Shown: positions 8,660 through 17,382 of the stretch, piece after piece
How positions within the stretch are numbered: the first letter of the stretch is position 1
Layout: each line of letters starts with the position of its first letter
Source: Terrimonas ginsenosidimutans
GTDB lineage: Bacteria > Bacteroidota > Bacteroidia > Chitinophagales > Chitinophagaceae
Length of the DNA stretch: 64,000 nt
Direction: 5' to 3'
Assembly (NCBI RefSeq): GCF_022012415.1
Contig: NZ_JAKLTR010000006.1
Span: forward strand, 295,644-359,643
Translations under genes and position numbers: made by a program
The notes under the pieces: generated by a model
Database searches by the model: none
The model's input: the letters and a program-made list of their open reading frames with translations, nothing else
What the model was told of the DNA's origin: nothing

Positions 8660-9612
8660 AACCGCTTAACTAAAACCAGCGAATGCATCAGTATTCGTAA
8701 TGCATTTATGGCAATTACCATTATCGTGTGTTCGTACGCCAGCCGACGGTTTCAACCGTGGGCGACAATCTGGAACAGGCGCCATTGCCATGAACCCTCC
8801 TACCCAACCCGCCCATGGTTAAAACCGTGGGCTAAAGTATCATCACCACAGTAATCTCTGCTGACTAAAACCATCCATTCATCAGTATTCGTAATGCATT
8901 TACTGCAATTACCGGTATCGTGCAGTCGTGCGCCAGCCGACGGTTTCAACCGTGGGCGACAATCTGGAACAGGCGCCATTGCCATGGCCCCTCCTACCCA
9001 ACCCGCCCATGGTTAAAACCGTGGGCTAAAGTATCATCACCACAGTAATCTCTGCTGACTAAAACCATCCATTCATCAGTATTCGTAATGCATTTATGGC
9101 AATTACCGGTATCGTGCAGTCGTACGCAGCCCACGGTTTCAACCGTGGGCGACAAGCGGGAACAAGCGCTATTGCCATGAACCCTCCTACCCAACCCGCC
9201 CACGGTTAAAACCGTGGGCGGGAGTATTACCACAGTAATCTCTGCTGACTAAAACCATCTATGCATCAGTAGTTACAATGCATTTACTGCAATTACCGGT
9301 ATCGTGCATTCGTGCGCCAGCCCACGGTTTCAACCGTGGGCGACAAGCGGGAACAGGCGCCATTGCTATGAACCCTCCTACCCAACCCGCCCATGGTTAA
9401 AACCATGGGCTAAAGTATCATCACCACAGTAATCTCTGCTGACTAAAACCATCCATTCATCAGTATTCGTAATGCATTTATGGCAATTACCGGTATCGAG
9501 CATTCGTACGCAGCCCACGGTTTCAACCGTGGGCGATAAGCGGGAACAGGCGCTATTGCCATGAACCCTCCTACCCATCCCGCCCACGGTTAAAACCGTG
9601 GCTAGAGTATCA
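8660..9612. repeat. Five-unit 194-bp tandem array with paired palindromes
   Basis: CATCAGT landmarks occur at 8686, 8880, 9074, 9264 and 9458, giving a period of 190-194 bp. Each unit has palindrome A (CCCACGGTTTCAACCGTGGG type at 8742, 8936, 9129, 9320, 9513) and palindrome B (CCCATGGTTAAAACCGTGGG type at 8811, 9005, 9198, 9389, 9582). Unit 1 is the most diverged at its left end; unit 5 is truncated by the end of the helicase gene. In palindrome B the paired bases covary (CATGG..CCATG, CACGG..CCGTG, and a G-T intermediate). Short open frames here are repeat artefacts. The 8519-8660 stretch holds only the tetR promoter. Confidence 0.9.
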
Positions 9613-9619
9613 GAGCCAA

Positions 9620-12484
9620 CTATGCAAACAAATACGCAATATCCTCCTCATTCAACGCCTTTACAAATCCTTCATCCGCTGACACCAGGTCTTCCGCCAG
9701 TTGCTTTTTCTTCTCCTGCAAACGAATGATCTTCTCTTCAATGGTGTCCTTACAGATCATCTTATAGGCGAACACGCTTTTCGTCTGACCGATCCTGTGT
9801 GTACGGTCGATCGCCTGTTGCTGCACCGCCGTATTCCACCACGGATCAAACAGGAACACATAGTCGGCTGCCGTTAATGTCAACCCCGCATTACCTGCCT
9901 TTAAACTGATCAGGAACAGGCATACATCATTTCCTTCCTCCTGGAAAGCATTCACCATCTCAGCGCGTTTCAATGGCGGGGTCTGTCCGTCGAAATGATA
10001 ATATTTAATTCCCGCTTTATCACATTCCTCCGCGAGGATGTCCAGCATGGAGCTGAACTGAGAGAACACAAGCGCCTTATGTGCGGGCAGGATATTGCTG
10101 AGTTCATCCATCAATAGTTTTGTCTTCACAGATTCAACTGGCTGACGTTCTTCCTCGGGTAATAGCAATGGCGAATTACAGATCTGACGCAGTTTCAGGA
10201 TCCCCTGTATTACCGCCAGCTTGCTTTTTGCAAAACCCTGCTTGCTGATATCCAGGAAGAGACTGCTTCTTACCTGGCTCTTGATATGTTCATACAACTC
10301 GCGTTGCCCTGCCGGCATGTGACACCAGAGGATAGACTCTGTTTTTTCCGGAAGATCAACCGCCACCTGCTCTTTTGTACGGCGCAGGATAAAGGGCGCC
10401 GTCAGTTTTTGCAGCGCCTGTATCTTGTATTCATCTCCAAACTTATCAATGGCGTCAGCGTACTCACGCTTGAAGAATTCGCGGCTTCCAAACATGCCCG
10501 GCAATACCACATTCAACTGAGAATAGAGATCGAAAGTATTGTTTACCACAGGTGTTCCACTGAGTGCGAAAACATTGTTCGCCTGCAGTGTACTGACTGT
10601 TTTCGTGATCTGTGCGGATGGATTTTTGATGTTATGACTTTCATCAATGATCGCAGCACCATATTCGATCGCAAGCAGGTTGCCCGCATCGGCGCGGAAA
10701 GTGCCATAGCTCGTGATCACCACCTGAACAGATCCATCCTGTAATTGTTCTGTTTTCCGTTGACCACCATGATACACCGTCGTTTTTACAGACGGAGCAA
10801 ATTTTTCCAGTTCCTGCTGCCAGTTATAGATCAATGAAGACGGACAAATAATGATATGCTTTGCTGTTGGTTCTTTCTCGACTTCTGAAACGAGAAAACA
10901 AATTGCCTGCAATGTTTTACCCAAACCCATATCATCAGCAAGGCAACCTCCCGCCCCCGCTTCTGAGAGCAATCTCATCCACTCATATCCTTTTTGTTGA
11001 TAAGGGCGTAAATTGGCGTTGATCATCGCGGGTACTTTGAACAGCTGCTCACCGCCCGATTGCCAGGTCTGCCAGCGTTGCCACCATTCTTTCTTAAAAG
11101 AAGAGCCCAGCACCTGCTCTTCACCAGGGCCATTTTGTTCTGTAATGGCCATCCATCGCGCAATGGTCACCTCTTTCTTATTTACCTTACCGTGCTTGAT
11201 GATCGCCCCATACTGGTTCAACCATGGATCACCCAAAATGCCGAGGCTTCCGTCTTTCAGCAATACGGCTCTTTGTCCCGACCAAAGGATCTTCTGCAGT
11301 TCCGTCAATACCACTTCTTCCTTTCCAAAAGTGACAGACACACCCAGTACGACCTTGCTTTCCTCTTCACGGAGCACTTTTACCGAGGTTTCTGCCTGGT
11401 GGGTGGAGAACCGGAAATGCTTCAGCATATCCATTCCTATCAATTCTATATCGGAAGTAAGCAATTGATGATAGGTTTTTAAGAACCATTGTTTCTTTTG
11501 CGCATCCGCAAAGGAGAGATAATAATAACCGTTTGCCTGCTTCGGGAAATTTGGGTGCAGCGATTCCAGCAATTGCAGGAACTGTTGCTCCTGTTCTTTA
11601 TTACGTTTGATCTTATAAGCCTCGCCGTTTTGCAATATTTCCAGGCTTTCCTGGTAGGGTCCGTCGACCACAAATCCTTCATAAAGCCATTGCGGGGTCA
11701 GCATAAGAAAAGTATTGCTGAGCTCACTGAGTAATACCCTGTTCACCGGCAGAGATTCTATTTCCTGCAGATCAAACAGGTTATTGCGGTTGACTGGGTA
11801 ATCTTTTTCAAGGTGTGACAGGATATTTTCGGCCAGTGCGGCGGGGTTCGTGGAATATTGCTGCGGCTTTTGGTCCTGCAGCCATTCCAGTGTCTGATAA
11901 TCCCGGAATGAAAGCAGGAAATATTCATTATTACTTTCGAGGAAATAGAACTGACGGAAAAATGTCTCGATAGGATACAGTTGGCAATTCAGTTCAAGCA
12001 AGGTTCTCAACTCAAGCGCTGCGCCGTTCTTCTCTACGGAGAACTGCAGCCGTGGACGAAAGGTACTGAAGCTGCAGGGCGCTGTTGAATAGTGTTTGTT
12101 ACCGTTCAGTTGTTTGGTATGATACCATTTTGCCAGCGGCGCAAAGGGTTTTACTTTTTCGAATAACTGATGGTAGTGACGCAGCAATGCTTGCCGGGAG
12201 TAGGTTTCAAACGGCATTCCGGCTTTTTGCTTTGTATGTTTCTGCCGGATCGCCTTACGGGTTTCATCGATCGCCTCTCTCCCGAATTCCCTGAAAGATA
12301 CCAATACCTCTTTAGGCCATTCAGGAAACAGGTTCTTCAACTCCCCGGTATTCATATCTCCCACCTCATAATTCAGGGAAGTATTATTCTTGATGATCCT
12401 TAGTGTCTGTAACAGGATAGAAGTCTCCAAAAGCCGGTGAGGAGAAAGCAGCAGTGCCGGTTTGGTCGTTTCTTTTGTTTTCAT
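9620..12484 (-). CDS. SNF2-family DEAD/DEAH helicase
   Basis: 954 residues. The C-terminal half is a Swi2/Snf2 motor: motif I DDMGLGKT near 518, motif II DESHNIKN (DESH box) near 615, LSGTPVVN, LRRTKEQVAVDLP, and the helicase-C end LFDPWWNTAVQQQAIDRTHR near 885. The N-terminal 450 residues are a bacterial HepA/SNF2-associated region of unclear fold. Such proteins are DNA translocases that remodel protein-DNA complexes, possibly RNA polymerase as for RapA. It is monocistronic and its stop lies 7 bp from the tandem array. Confidence 0.93.
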   Translation of the reverse strand: MKTKETTKPALLLSPHRLLETSILLQTLRIIKNNTSLNYEVGDMNTGELKNLFPEWPKEVLVSFREFGREAIDETRKAIRQKHTKQKAGMPFETYSRQALLRHYHQLFEKVKPFAPLAKWYHTKQLNGNKHYSTAPCSFSTFRPRLQFSVEKNGAALELRTLLELNCQLYPIETFFRQFYFLESNNEYFLLSFRDYQTLEWLQDQKPQQYSTNPAALAENILSHLEKDYPVNRNNLFDLQEIESLPVNRVLLSELSNTFLMLTPQWLYEGFVVDGPYQESLEILQNGEAYKIKRNKEQEQQFLQLLESLHPNFPKQANGYYYLSFADAQKKQWFLKTYHQLLTSDIELIGMDMLKHFRFSTHQAETSVKVLREEESKVVLGVSVTFGKEEVVLTELQKILWSGQRAVLLKDGSLGILGDPWLNQYGAIIKHGKVNKKEVTIARWMAITEQNGPGEEQVLGSSFKKEWWQRWQTWQSGGEQLFKVPAMINANLRPYQQKGYEWMRLLSEAGAGGCLADDMGLGKTLQAICFLVSEVEKEPTAKHIIICPSSLIYNWQQELEKFAPSVKTTVYHGGQRKTEQLQDGSVQVVITSYGTFRADAGNLLAIEYGAAIIDESHNIKNPSAQITKTVSTLQANNVFALSGTPVVNNTFDLYSQLNVVLPGMFGSREFFKREYADAIDKFGDEYKIQALQKLTAPFILRRTKEQVAVDLPEKTESILWCHMPAGQRELYEHIKSQVRSSLFLDISKQGFAKSKLAVIQGILKLRQICNSPLLLPEEERQPVESVKTKLLMDELSNILPAHKALVFSQFSSMLDILAEECDKAGIKYYHFDGQTPPLKRAEMVNAFQEEGNDVCLFLISLKAGNAGLTLTAADYVFLFDPWWNTAVQQQAIDRTHRIGQTKSVFAYKMICKDTIEEKIIRLQEKKKQLAEDLVSADEGFVKALNEEDIAYLFA

Positions 12485-12572
12485 TTGATATCGAGTTCAA
12501 TGTTCGGGGCGCAAACTTAAACTATTCCGGGGGAGAGGTGTTATTCTGGGTGGAAAATTGTTCCGGCGAAGC

Positions 12573-12702
12573 CGTTGCCCGTTGTCCGTTCACCGTTGAC
12601 CGAAAGACGACAGTATCTTATAGCGATCGACAGACCTCGAAGTTATTTTAATCCTGATACCGCCATTCGGACAACGGACAACGAGCAACGGACAACGGAC
12701 AA
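12573..12702. repeat. GTTGACCG-word inverted repeat between divergent genes
   Basis: The left arm (12573-12603) reads GTTGCCCGTTGTCCG...; the right arm (12668-12702) is its inverted form CGGACAACGGACAACG.... Unlike most such elements here it occupies a divergent promoter region. Confidence 0.8.
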
Positions 12703-12728
12703 TTTTTAAACATTAACAATCTAAAGAC

Positions 12729-13436
12729 ATGAAAATAGAGATCTGGTCAGACATCATGTGCCCCTTCTGCTACATCGGCAAGCGGCATTTTGAAAAGGCG
12801 TTGGAAAACTTTGAAGGAAAAGATGATGTGCAGGTGGAATGGAAAAGCTTTCAGTTGAACCCGGACATGAAGACAGAGCCGGGAAAGAGTATCAATGAGT
12901 ACCTGGCCGAGCACAAGGGCTGGAGCATCGAGCAGGCCAGACAGGCGAATCAGTATGTGACAGGAATGGCGGCAAAAGCCGGACTGACCTATGATATGGA
13001 ACGGGCAGTGGTGGCAAACTCCTTCGATGCGCACCGGCTGATACAGCTGGCTAAAGCGTCCGGCAGGGGAGATGAAATGGAGGAACGCTTGTTCAAAGCC
13101 TACTTTACAGAGGGGAAGAATATAGGAGATCCGGGAACACTTGCAGAGCTTGCAGCTGATGCGGGCCTCGATAAACAACGGGCTGAAGAAGTGCTGAAGG
13201 GCCGTGAATTCGCAGAGGCGGTTGACCGGGATATCTATGAAGCGCAGCAGATCCGGGTAAGTGGTGTGCCATTCTTTGTATTGAATGATCGCTATGCCGT
13301 TTCGGGAGCCCAGCCGGCAGAAACTTTTGCCGGGGCATTGGAGCAAGCCTGGAAAGAATGGAAACAGGAAAGTCCGGCCATTCAGACCCTGAGTGAAAAC
13401 ACCGGCGATACCTGCCAGGTGGACGGTAATTGCTAG
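12729..13436 (+). CDS. DsbA-family oxidoreductase, FrnE-like
   Basis: 235 residues beginning MKIEIWSDIMCPFCYIGKRH. The thioredoxin-like CxxC is Cys11-Pro-Phe-Cys14, typical of the cytoplasmic FrnE/YwbO branch, which has no signal peptide. The thioredoxin cis-Pro region is GVPFFVLNDRYAVSGAQPAE near the C-terminus; the helical insertion lies between. Members act as disulfide isomerases or 2-hydroxychromene-isomerase-like enzymes and some aid oxidative-stress tolerance. A C-terminal pair of extra Cys (GDTCQVDGNC) is notable. It is monocistronic. Confidence 0.9.
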   Translation: MKIEIWSDIMCPFCYIGKRHFEKALENFEGKDDVQVEWKSFQLNPDMKTEPGKSINEYLAEHKGWSIEQARQANQYVTGMAAKAGLTYDMERAVVANSFDAHRLIQLAKASGRGDEMEERLFKAYFTEGKNIGDPGTLAELAADAGLDKQRAEEVLKGREFAEAVDRDIYEAQQIRVSGVPFFVLNDRYAVSGAQPAETFAGALEQAWKEWKQESPAIQTLSENTGDTCQVDGNC

Positions 13437-13493
13437 GAATTATTCCGGTTAATGGTGTTTTTTCGATTCAAAGAGAAAAGGAAACGCGAGAAT

Positions 13494-13526
13494 GTTGGTG
13501 AAAAAAAAAATTCCTTTATATATTTG
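13494..13526 (+). promoter_or_regulatory. Promoter of the histone-like gene
   Basis: GTTG (13494-13497), 21 bp, TATATTTG (13519-13526). The -7 element is a perfect TAnnTTTG; the -33 box has one mismatch. Implies a leader of about 65 nt. Confidence 0.6.
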
Positions 13527-13598
13527 GTTATAAGAAACCTTAGTAACTTCAGCAATAACATAAATACCTAATTCACTCAACTCCTTAAATCCTTAAGT

Positions 13599-14249
13599 AT
13601 GCCTTCTAAAAAGAAAGCTAAAGCCCCTAAAAAGGCAGCAAAAAAAGCAGCTAAGAAAGCCGCTCCCAAAAAAGCAGCTCCAAAAAAAGTAGCTAAGAAA
13701 GCTGCAAAAAAAGCTTTCAAAAAAGCAGCAGCTCCTAAAAAAGCAGCGAAGAAAAAAGTTGCAAAGAAGGCAACTAAGAAAGCAGCCCCTAAAAAAGCGG
13801 CTCCTAAAAAGGCAGCAAAAAAAGCAGTGAAGAAGGCAGCTCCCAAGAAAGCAGCTAAAAAAGCAGCTCCTAAAAAGGCGGCTAAAAAAGCAGCGAAGAA
13901 AGCGGCTAAAAAATCTGCTCCCAAAAAAGCAGCGGTTGTAGCTTCTGCTCCTGCAAAAAAAGCAGCAAAGAAAAAAGCAGTGAAGAAAGCGTCACCTGCA
14001 AAACCAAAACCGGTTAAACAGCCACAGACAAAACCAGTGGTAGAAGATCCGATCATCGACAAAGATGAGCCTGTAACAGAGCCTGAAGCTGTTCAACAAC
14101 AGATCTTCCCTGCTGACGAAGACGAAGACACAACAGCTGACGATACAGTTGAAGTGGAAGAGATCGAAGAAGTTGAAATCGATGTTGAAGAAGACGACAC
14201 TGACGATGACAACAACGATGACGATGACGACGATGATGACGACAAATAA
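13599..14249 (+). CDS. Lysine/alanine-rich histone-H1-like protein with acidic tail
   Basis: 216 residues in two opposite-charge halves. Residues 1 to about 146 are reiterated KKAAPKKAAKK-type units with almost only Lys, Ala and Pro, like eukaryotic H1 tails and bacterial HctB/Hc1-like DNA-condensing proteins. Residues from about 147 on become strongly acidic and end in a near-continuous Asp run. The basic half should bind DNA or RNA non-specifically; the acidic tail could self-inhibit or recruit partners (inference). The codon repeats (AAA-GC-rich) make the gene prone to slippage length change. A good promoter and terminator bracket it as a single-gene unit, and an ORF on the opposite strand is only a mirror of the repeat. 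Confidence 0.85.
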   Translation: MPSKKKAKAPKKAAKKAAKKAAPKKAAPKKVAKKAAKKAFKKAAAPKKAAKKKVAKKATKKAAPKKAAPKKAAKKAVKKAAPKKAAKKAAPKKAAKKAAKKAAKKSAPKKAAVVASAPAKKAAKKKAVKKASPAKPKPVKQPQTKPVVEDPIIDKDEPVTEPEAVQQQIFPADEDEDTTADDTVEVEEIEEVEIDVEEDDTDDDNNDDDDDDDDDK

Positions 14250-14271
14250 GAATCCGTTGGTAAGTATTATA

Positions 14272-14308
14272 GCCGCCTGTATAGAATTTGCAGGCGGCCT
14301 TTCTTTTT
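14272..14308 (+). terminator. Terminator of the histone-like gene
   Basis: Perfect 8-bp stem GCCGCCTG/CAGGCGGC (14272-14279 with 14291-14298), followed by CTTTCTTTTT. Confidence 0.8.
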
Positions 14309-14309
14309 A

Positions 14310-14348
14310 CACGAATGAGCGCTAATAGCCGCGAATTTGCGCGAATAT
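14310..14348. repeat. CGCGAATTTGCGCGAAT word, left arm
   Basis: Words of the form CACGAATGAGCGC and GCGAATTTGCGCGAAT. Their inverted partners are on the far side of the next gene, at 15040-15121. Confidence 0.65.
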
Positions 14349-14375
14349 TGAACTGCGTATTTCAAAACCTTTTTT

Positions 14376-14888
14376 ATGAAAAAACGCTTGCTGATATTCC
14401 TGGCTTTCTGCTTTAGCTGGATCGGTGTGTTTGGACAGCAAAAGCTTTCTGTAATAGAAAAAGTGGTTCTGAATGATACAAAGTCGCCGATCATCTGGAT
14501 CGATACGATGAAGACCGATATCAATCACCTGCTGGTAGATACGCAGCGGATCGATTCTCTGCACCTTTTGAAAGACTCTGCCGCCGTAAGACGGTATGGA
14601 GCAGATGCGGCCAGGGGGATCCTGGTAATGTATCCTAAAGACAGCGTAAAGCTGATGCGGCTTGACCAGTTCCTCGAATTCCAGGGTGTACCATCGGCAG
14701 ACAGAAAACTTCGGGTATGCGTAAACCACACACTGGTCAGACATCCCTCCTACCTGATCATTGACCCCGCCTACATCAAAACCGTTCAGATCACCCGTAA
14801 TCGCCACTGGGGCTACCTGGACGAAGCAAACAGCGGGGAATTGTTCCTCAACCTGATCACGGCCAACTACTCAAATCCTGTCATGTAG
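14376..14888 (+). CDS. Small secreted protein with a SusC/RagA plug-like motif
   Basis: 170 residues with signal peptide MKKRLLIFLAFCFSWIGVFG. The segment RIDSLHLLKDSAAVRRYGAD, then AARGILVMYPKD, about residues 59-90, aligns position by position with the hallmark of SusC-type TonB plugs (ID-S-VLKD-A-YGS-AANGVILITTK). No beta-barrel follows: the protein ends about 80 residues later. It could be a freestanding plug-like periplasmic partner, or a relic of a larger receptor, although the reading frame and signal peptide are intact. I do not know a named family. It is monocistronic, and inverted repeat words flank it. Confidence 0.7.
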   Translation: MKKRLLIFLAFCFSWIGVFGQQKLSVIEKVVLNDTKSPIIWIDTMKTDINHLLVDTQRIDSLHLLKDSAAVRRYGADAARGILVMYPKDSVKLMRLDQFLEFQGVPSADRKLRVCVNHTLVRHPSYLIIDPAYIKTVQITRNRHWGYLDEANSGELFLNLITANYSNPVM

Positions 14889-14924
14889 GGGCTGGGAACA
14901 CCTGCTCCGTGAGGGGCATGGCGT

Positions 14925-15121
14925 ATAAGGAACGCGGCAAACGCAACGATACGTGGCGAACGCGGCGAATAAGCCGGCAAATTCAATATTATCTATGTCA
15001 AACTTTCCGAAGACATAACCTTATCACGGATCCTTTCCTACCTCAACGACCCATTCGCGGCCATTCGTGCTTCATTCGCGATTCGCGAAAATTCGCGTCC
15101 ATTCGTGCTCATTCGCGTCCA
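14925..15121. repeat. Mixed GC-rich and CATTCGCG words
   Basis: 14925-14975 carries ...GGCGTATAAGGAACGCGGC... words; 15040-15121 is a run of ATTCGCG / ATTCGTG words (right arm to 14310-14348). No gene in the gap. Confidence 0.75.
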
Positions 15122-15152
15122 TAAAAAAACCATCCGCCTTTCGACGAATGGT
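15122..15152 (-). terminator. Terminator downstream of rpsG
   Basis: Minus strand: stem ACCATTCG/CGGATGGT (8 bp with one G-T pair) and TTTTTTT. Confidence 0.8.
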
Positions 15153-15179
15153 CTTCCCAATAAAGCCATTGTATATCTT

Positions 15180-15647
15180 TTACACCCTGAAGTGAGCGAA
15201 AGCTTTGTTCGCTTCAGCCATACGGTGTGTATCTTCTTTTTTCTTGAAAGCTGCGCCTTCACCTTTGCTTGCTGCAACGATCTCACCAGCCAGCTTATCA
15301 GCCATGCTACGACCGTTTCTCTCGCGGCTATAACGGATCAGCCATTTGATGCAGAGAGAGATCTTCCTGTCCTGACGAACCTCCGCCGGGATCTGGAAAG
15401 TAGCACCACCGATACGACGGCTGCGCACTTCTACCGCTGGAGTTACGTTAGCCAAAGCTCTTTTCCAAACTTCGTATCCGTCTTCGTTTGTTTGCTTGGC
15501 AACTTTATCCAAAGCATCGTAGAAAATATTAAAAGCGCCGCTTTTCTTTCCTTCCCACATCAGGTTATTGACAAAGCGGGTTACCAGTTTGTCATTAAAC
15601 TTAGGATCTGGTGCTAAGGGCAGTTTCTTTGCTTGTGCTTTCCGCAT
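15180..15647 (-). CDS. rpsG: 30S ribosomal protein S7
   Basis: 155 residues, the normal size. Recognisable blocks: [44 protein letters not shown] and [15 protein letters not shown]7 nucleates assembly of the 30S head and contacts E-site tRNA and mRNA. It follows rpsL by 26 bp in the same operon. In most bacteria fusA comes next; here a terminator and repeat DNA follow, so the str operon has been split. Confidence 0.98.
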   Translation of the reverse strand: MRKAQAKKLPLAPDPKFNDKLVTRFVNNLMWEGKKSGAFNIFYDALDKVAKQTNEDGYEVWKRALANVTPAVEVRSRRIGGATFQIPAEVRQDRKISLCIKWLIRYSRERNGRSMADKLAGEIVAASKGEGAAFKKKEDTHRMAEANKAFAHFRV

Positions 15648-15673
15648 GGTATTGTTGAGTTACTTATTTTGAA

Positions 15674-16054
15674 TTATTTTTTGGCTTTTTCTTTCTTCGT
15701 ACCGTATTTAGAACGGCTCTGTTTACGGTCTTTTACACCCGCTGTATCCAGAGAACCACGAACGATATGGTAACGTACACCTGGTAAGTCTTTAACACGA
15801 CCACCACGGATCAGCACGATTGAGTGCTCCTGGAGGTTGTGACCTTCACCCGGGATGTAGGCGATCACCTCTACTTTGTTCGTCAAACGAACCTTAGCCA
15901 CTTTACGGAGCGCAGAGTTTGGTTTCTTTGGAGTTGTAGTGTACACACGAGTACAAACACCACGACGCTGAGGACACTGATCCAAAGCCCTTGATTTGCT
16001 CTTGGCTCTGATAATTTCTCTTCCTTTTCTTACTAACTGTTGAATAGTAGGCAT
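15674..16054 (-). CDS. rpsL: 30S ribosomal protein S12
   Basis: 126 residues. The decoding-site loops are [10 protein letters not shown] at 41-50 and [11 protein letters not shown] at 84-94. Lys43/Lys44 and Lys88 are the unsubstituted residues, so no classical streptomycin-resistance change is visible; Asp89 is the usual methylthiolation site. First gene of the rpsL-rpsG pair, with a strong promoter at 16080-16111. Confidence 0.98.
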   Translation of the reverse strand: MPTIQQLVRKGREIIRAKSKSRALDQCPQRRGVCTRVYTTTPKKPNSALRKVAKVRLTNKVEVIAYIPGEGHNLQEHSIVLIRGGRVKDLPGVRYHIVRGSLDTAGVKDRKQSRSKYGTKKEKAKK

Positions 16055-16079
16055 TCTGAATGCTTTATTTTTGGGACGG

Positions 16080-16111
16080 CAAAGGTAGGGTCCCGCGGGG
16101 GAAATACCAAA
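16080..16111 (-). promoter_or_regulatory. rpsL promoter
   Basis: Minus strand TTTG (16111-16108), 20 bp, TACCTTTG (16087-16080): full match to the Bacteroidota consensus, about 25 nt before the ATG. Confidence 0.75.
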
Positions 16112-16139
16112 AGATTCTAAGATTCTTTCTGCGGGAATA

Positions 16140-16245
16140 ATTAAAAAGTAAAAATTACAAATTAAAAAAATCTTCTGGATTGACCAGTAACTACTGATTC
16201 TGAACGACTTATTTTTTAATTTCGACTTTTTACTTTTTACTTGCC
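16140..16245. repeat. AAAAAGTAAAAA-word inverted repeat
   Basis: Left arm 16140-16168, right arm 16211-16242 (TTTTTAATTTCGACTTTTTA...). It occupies the gap between ilvE and rpsL. Confidence 0.75.
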
Positions 16246-16246
16246 C

Positions 16247-17311
16247 CTACACTTTCCACATCCAGTCATGATTATCAGCCACCCTTCCCTCACGGATATC
16301 GGATAGCCATTTTTTTACATTGGTTGATACGGTAAAAGTCGCCGGATCGAATTCCATCGCAAATCCTTTATAGTTCAGCTCACGGATCGGAGCGATCACC
16401 GCCGCCGTTCCGGTTCCGAAAACTTCTTTCACTTTCCCTGCCTTATATGCTTCCACGACCTCGTCAATGCTGATCTTTCTTTCTTCCACTTTAATACCCA
16501 TTTCCTTCAGACCCGTCATTACGCTCGCACGCGTAACCCCTTCCAGGATCGTTCCTTCTTCAAGGGACGGTGTAACCGCCACCCCATCGATCATAAAGAA
16601 TACGTTCATCATGCCCACTTCCTGCAGCCATTTGTGTTCAAACGCATCCGTCCACAACACCTGGTCATAACCCGCTTTTCTCGCCTGGCTGGCAGCCAGC
16701 ATGCTTCCGCCATAGTTGCCCGCATTTTTGGAGAATCCAACGCCGCCCGGAGCAGCACGCGTATAGCTTTCTTCCACCAGGATCTTCATTGGCTGAGCAT
16801 AGTAAGGTCCGGTAGGACTGAGAATGATAATGAATTTATAGGTCTCTGACGGGCGAACACCCAGCATCGCATCTGAAGAGAACATGAACGGACGGATATA
16901 TAAAGAATGTTCATTCTTTGCAGGGATCCAGCTGCGGTCAAGATCGATCAGCTGACGCATGCCTTCCAGGAAGATCTCCTCCGGAACAACCGGCATGTTC
17001 ATCCGTTCAGCAGATTTATTGAAACGTTTGAAATTATCCACCGGGCGGAAAATGAACGCATTGCCCTCCTCATCTTTATACGCCTTGATACCCTCGAAAA
17101 TAGCCTGTCCATAATGCAGTGCAGCCAGGGAAGGCTCCAGGAGCAATGGCTGATAAGGTTTGATCTCCACGCTCTTCCATTCCCCATTTTCATAATCTGC
17201 CTCCAGCATGTGATCGGTAAAATATTTGCCGAACGGAATATTCTCCAGGTTGATATCCTGTAACTTGCTCCTTTCTGCTTTTGTAACTGAAATTGCTAAA
17301 GCCTCGGTCAT
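16247..17311 (-). CDS. ilvE: Branched-chain-amino-acid aminotransferase
   Basis: 354 residues, the longer class IV PLP transaminase form (BCAT type II). Key blocks: ALHYGQAIFEGIKAYKDEEG, YIRPFMFSSDAMLGVRPSE, and GVGFSKNAGNYGGSM, whose Lys is the expected PLP-binding residue; GTGTAAVI is the phosphate-binding segment. It transaminates Leu, Ile and Val with 2-oxoglutarate/glutamate. Divergent from the gene at 17383, with 71 bp between the starts. Confidence 0.95.
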   Translation of the reverse strand: MTEALAISVTKAERSKLQDINLENIPFGKYFTDHMLEADYENGEWKSVEIKPYQPLLLEPSLAALHYGQAIFEGIKAYKDEEGNAFIFRPVDNFKRFNKSAERMNMPVVPEEIFLEGMRQLIDLDRSWIPAKNEHSLYIRPFMFSSDAMLGVRPSETYKFIIILSPTGPYYAQPMKILVEESYTRAAPGGVGFSKNAGNYGGSMLAASQARKAGYDQVLWTDAFEHKWLQEVGMMNVFFMIDGVAVTPSLEEGTILEGVTRASVMTGLKEMGIKVEERKISIDEVVEAYKAGKVKEVFGTGTAAVIAPIRELNYKGFAMEFDPATFTVSTNVKKWLSDIREGRVADNHDWMWKV

Positions 17312-17382
17312 AATTTTTTAATTTTGCTCGGCAAAGAAACGAAAAAAGTTTATACTAACAGTCATTAGTAAAAAAGGAACGT

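Noticed and set aside
8800..9587. Three nearly identical minus-strand ORFs of 61-79 codons in the tandem array
   Set aside because: They reproduce the repeat unit; palindromes create the frames and no start or codon signal is independent.
8660..9612. CRISPR array
   Set aside because: The units are 194 bp and the intervals between palindromes are themselves repeated, unlike unique spacers; no cas genes.
13577..14062. 161-codon minus-strand ORF rich in Ala and Phe
   Set aside because: Mirror of the Lys/Ala codon repeats of the histone-like gene.
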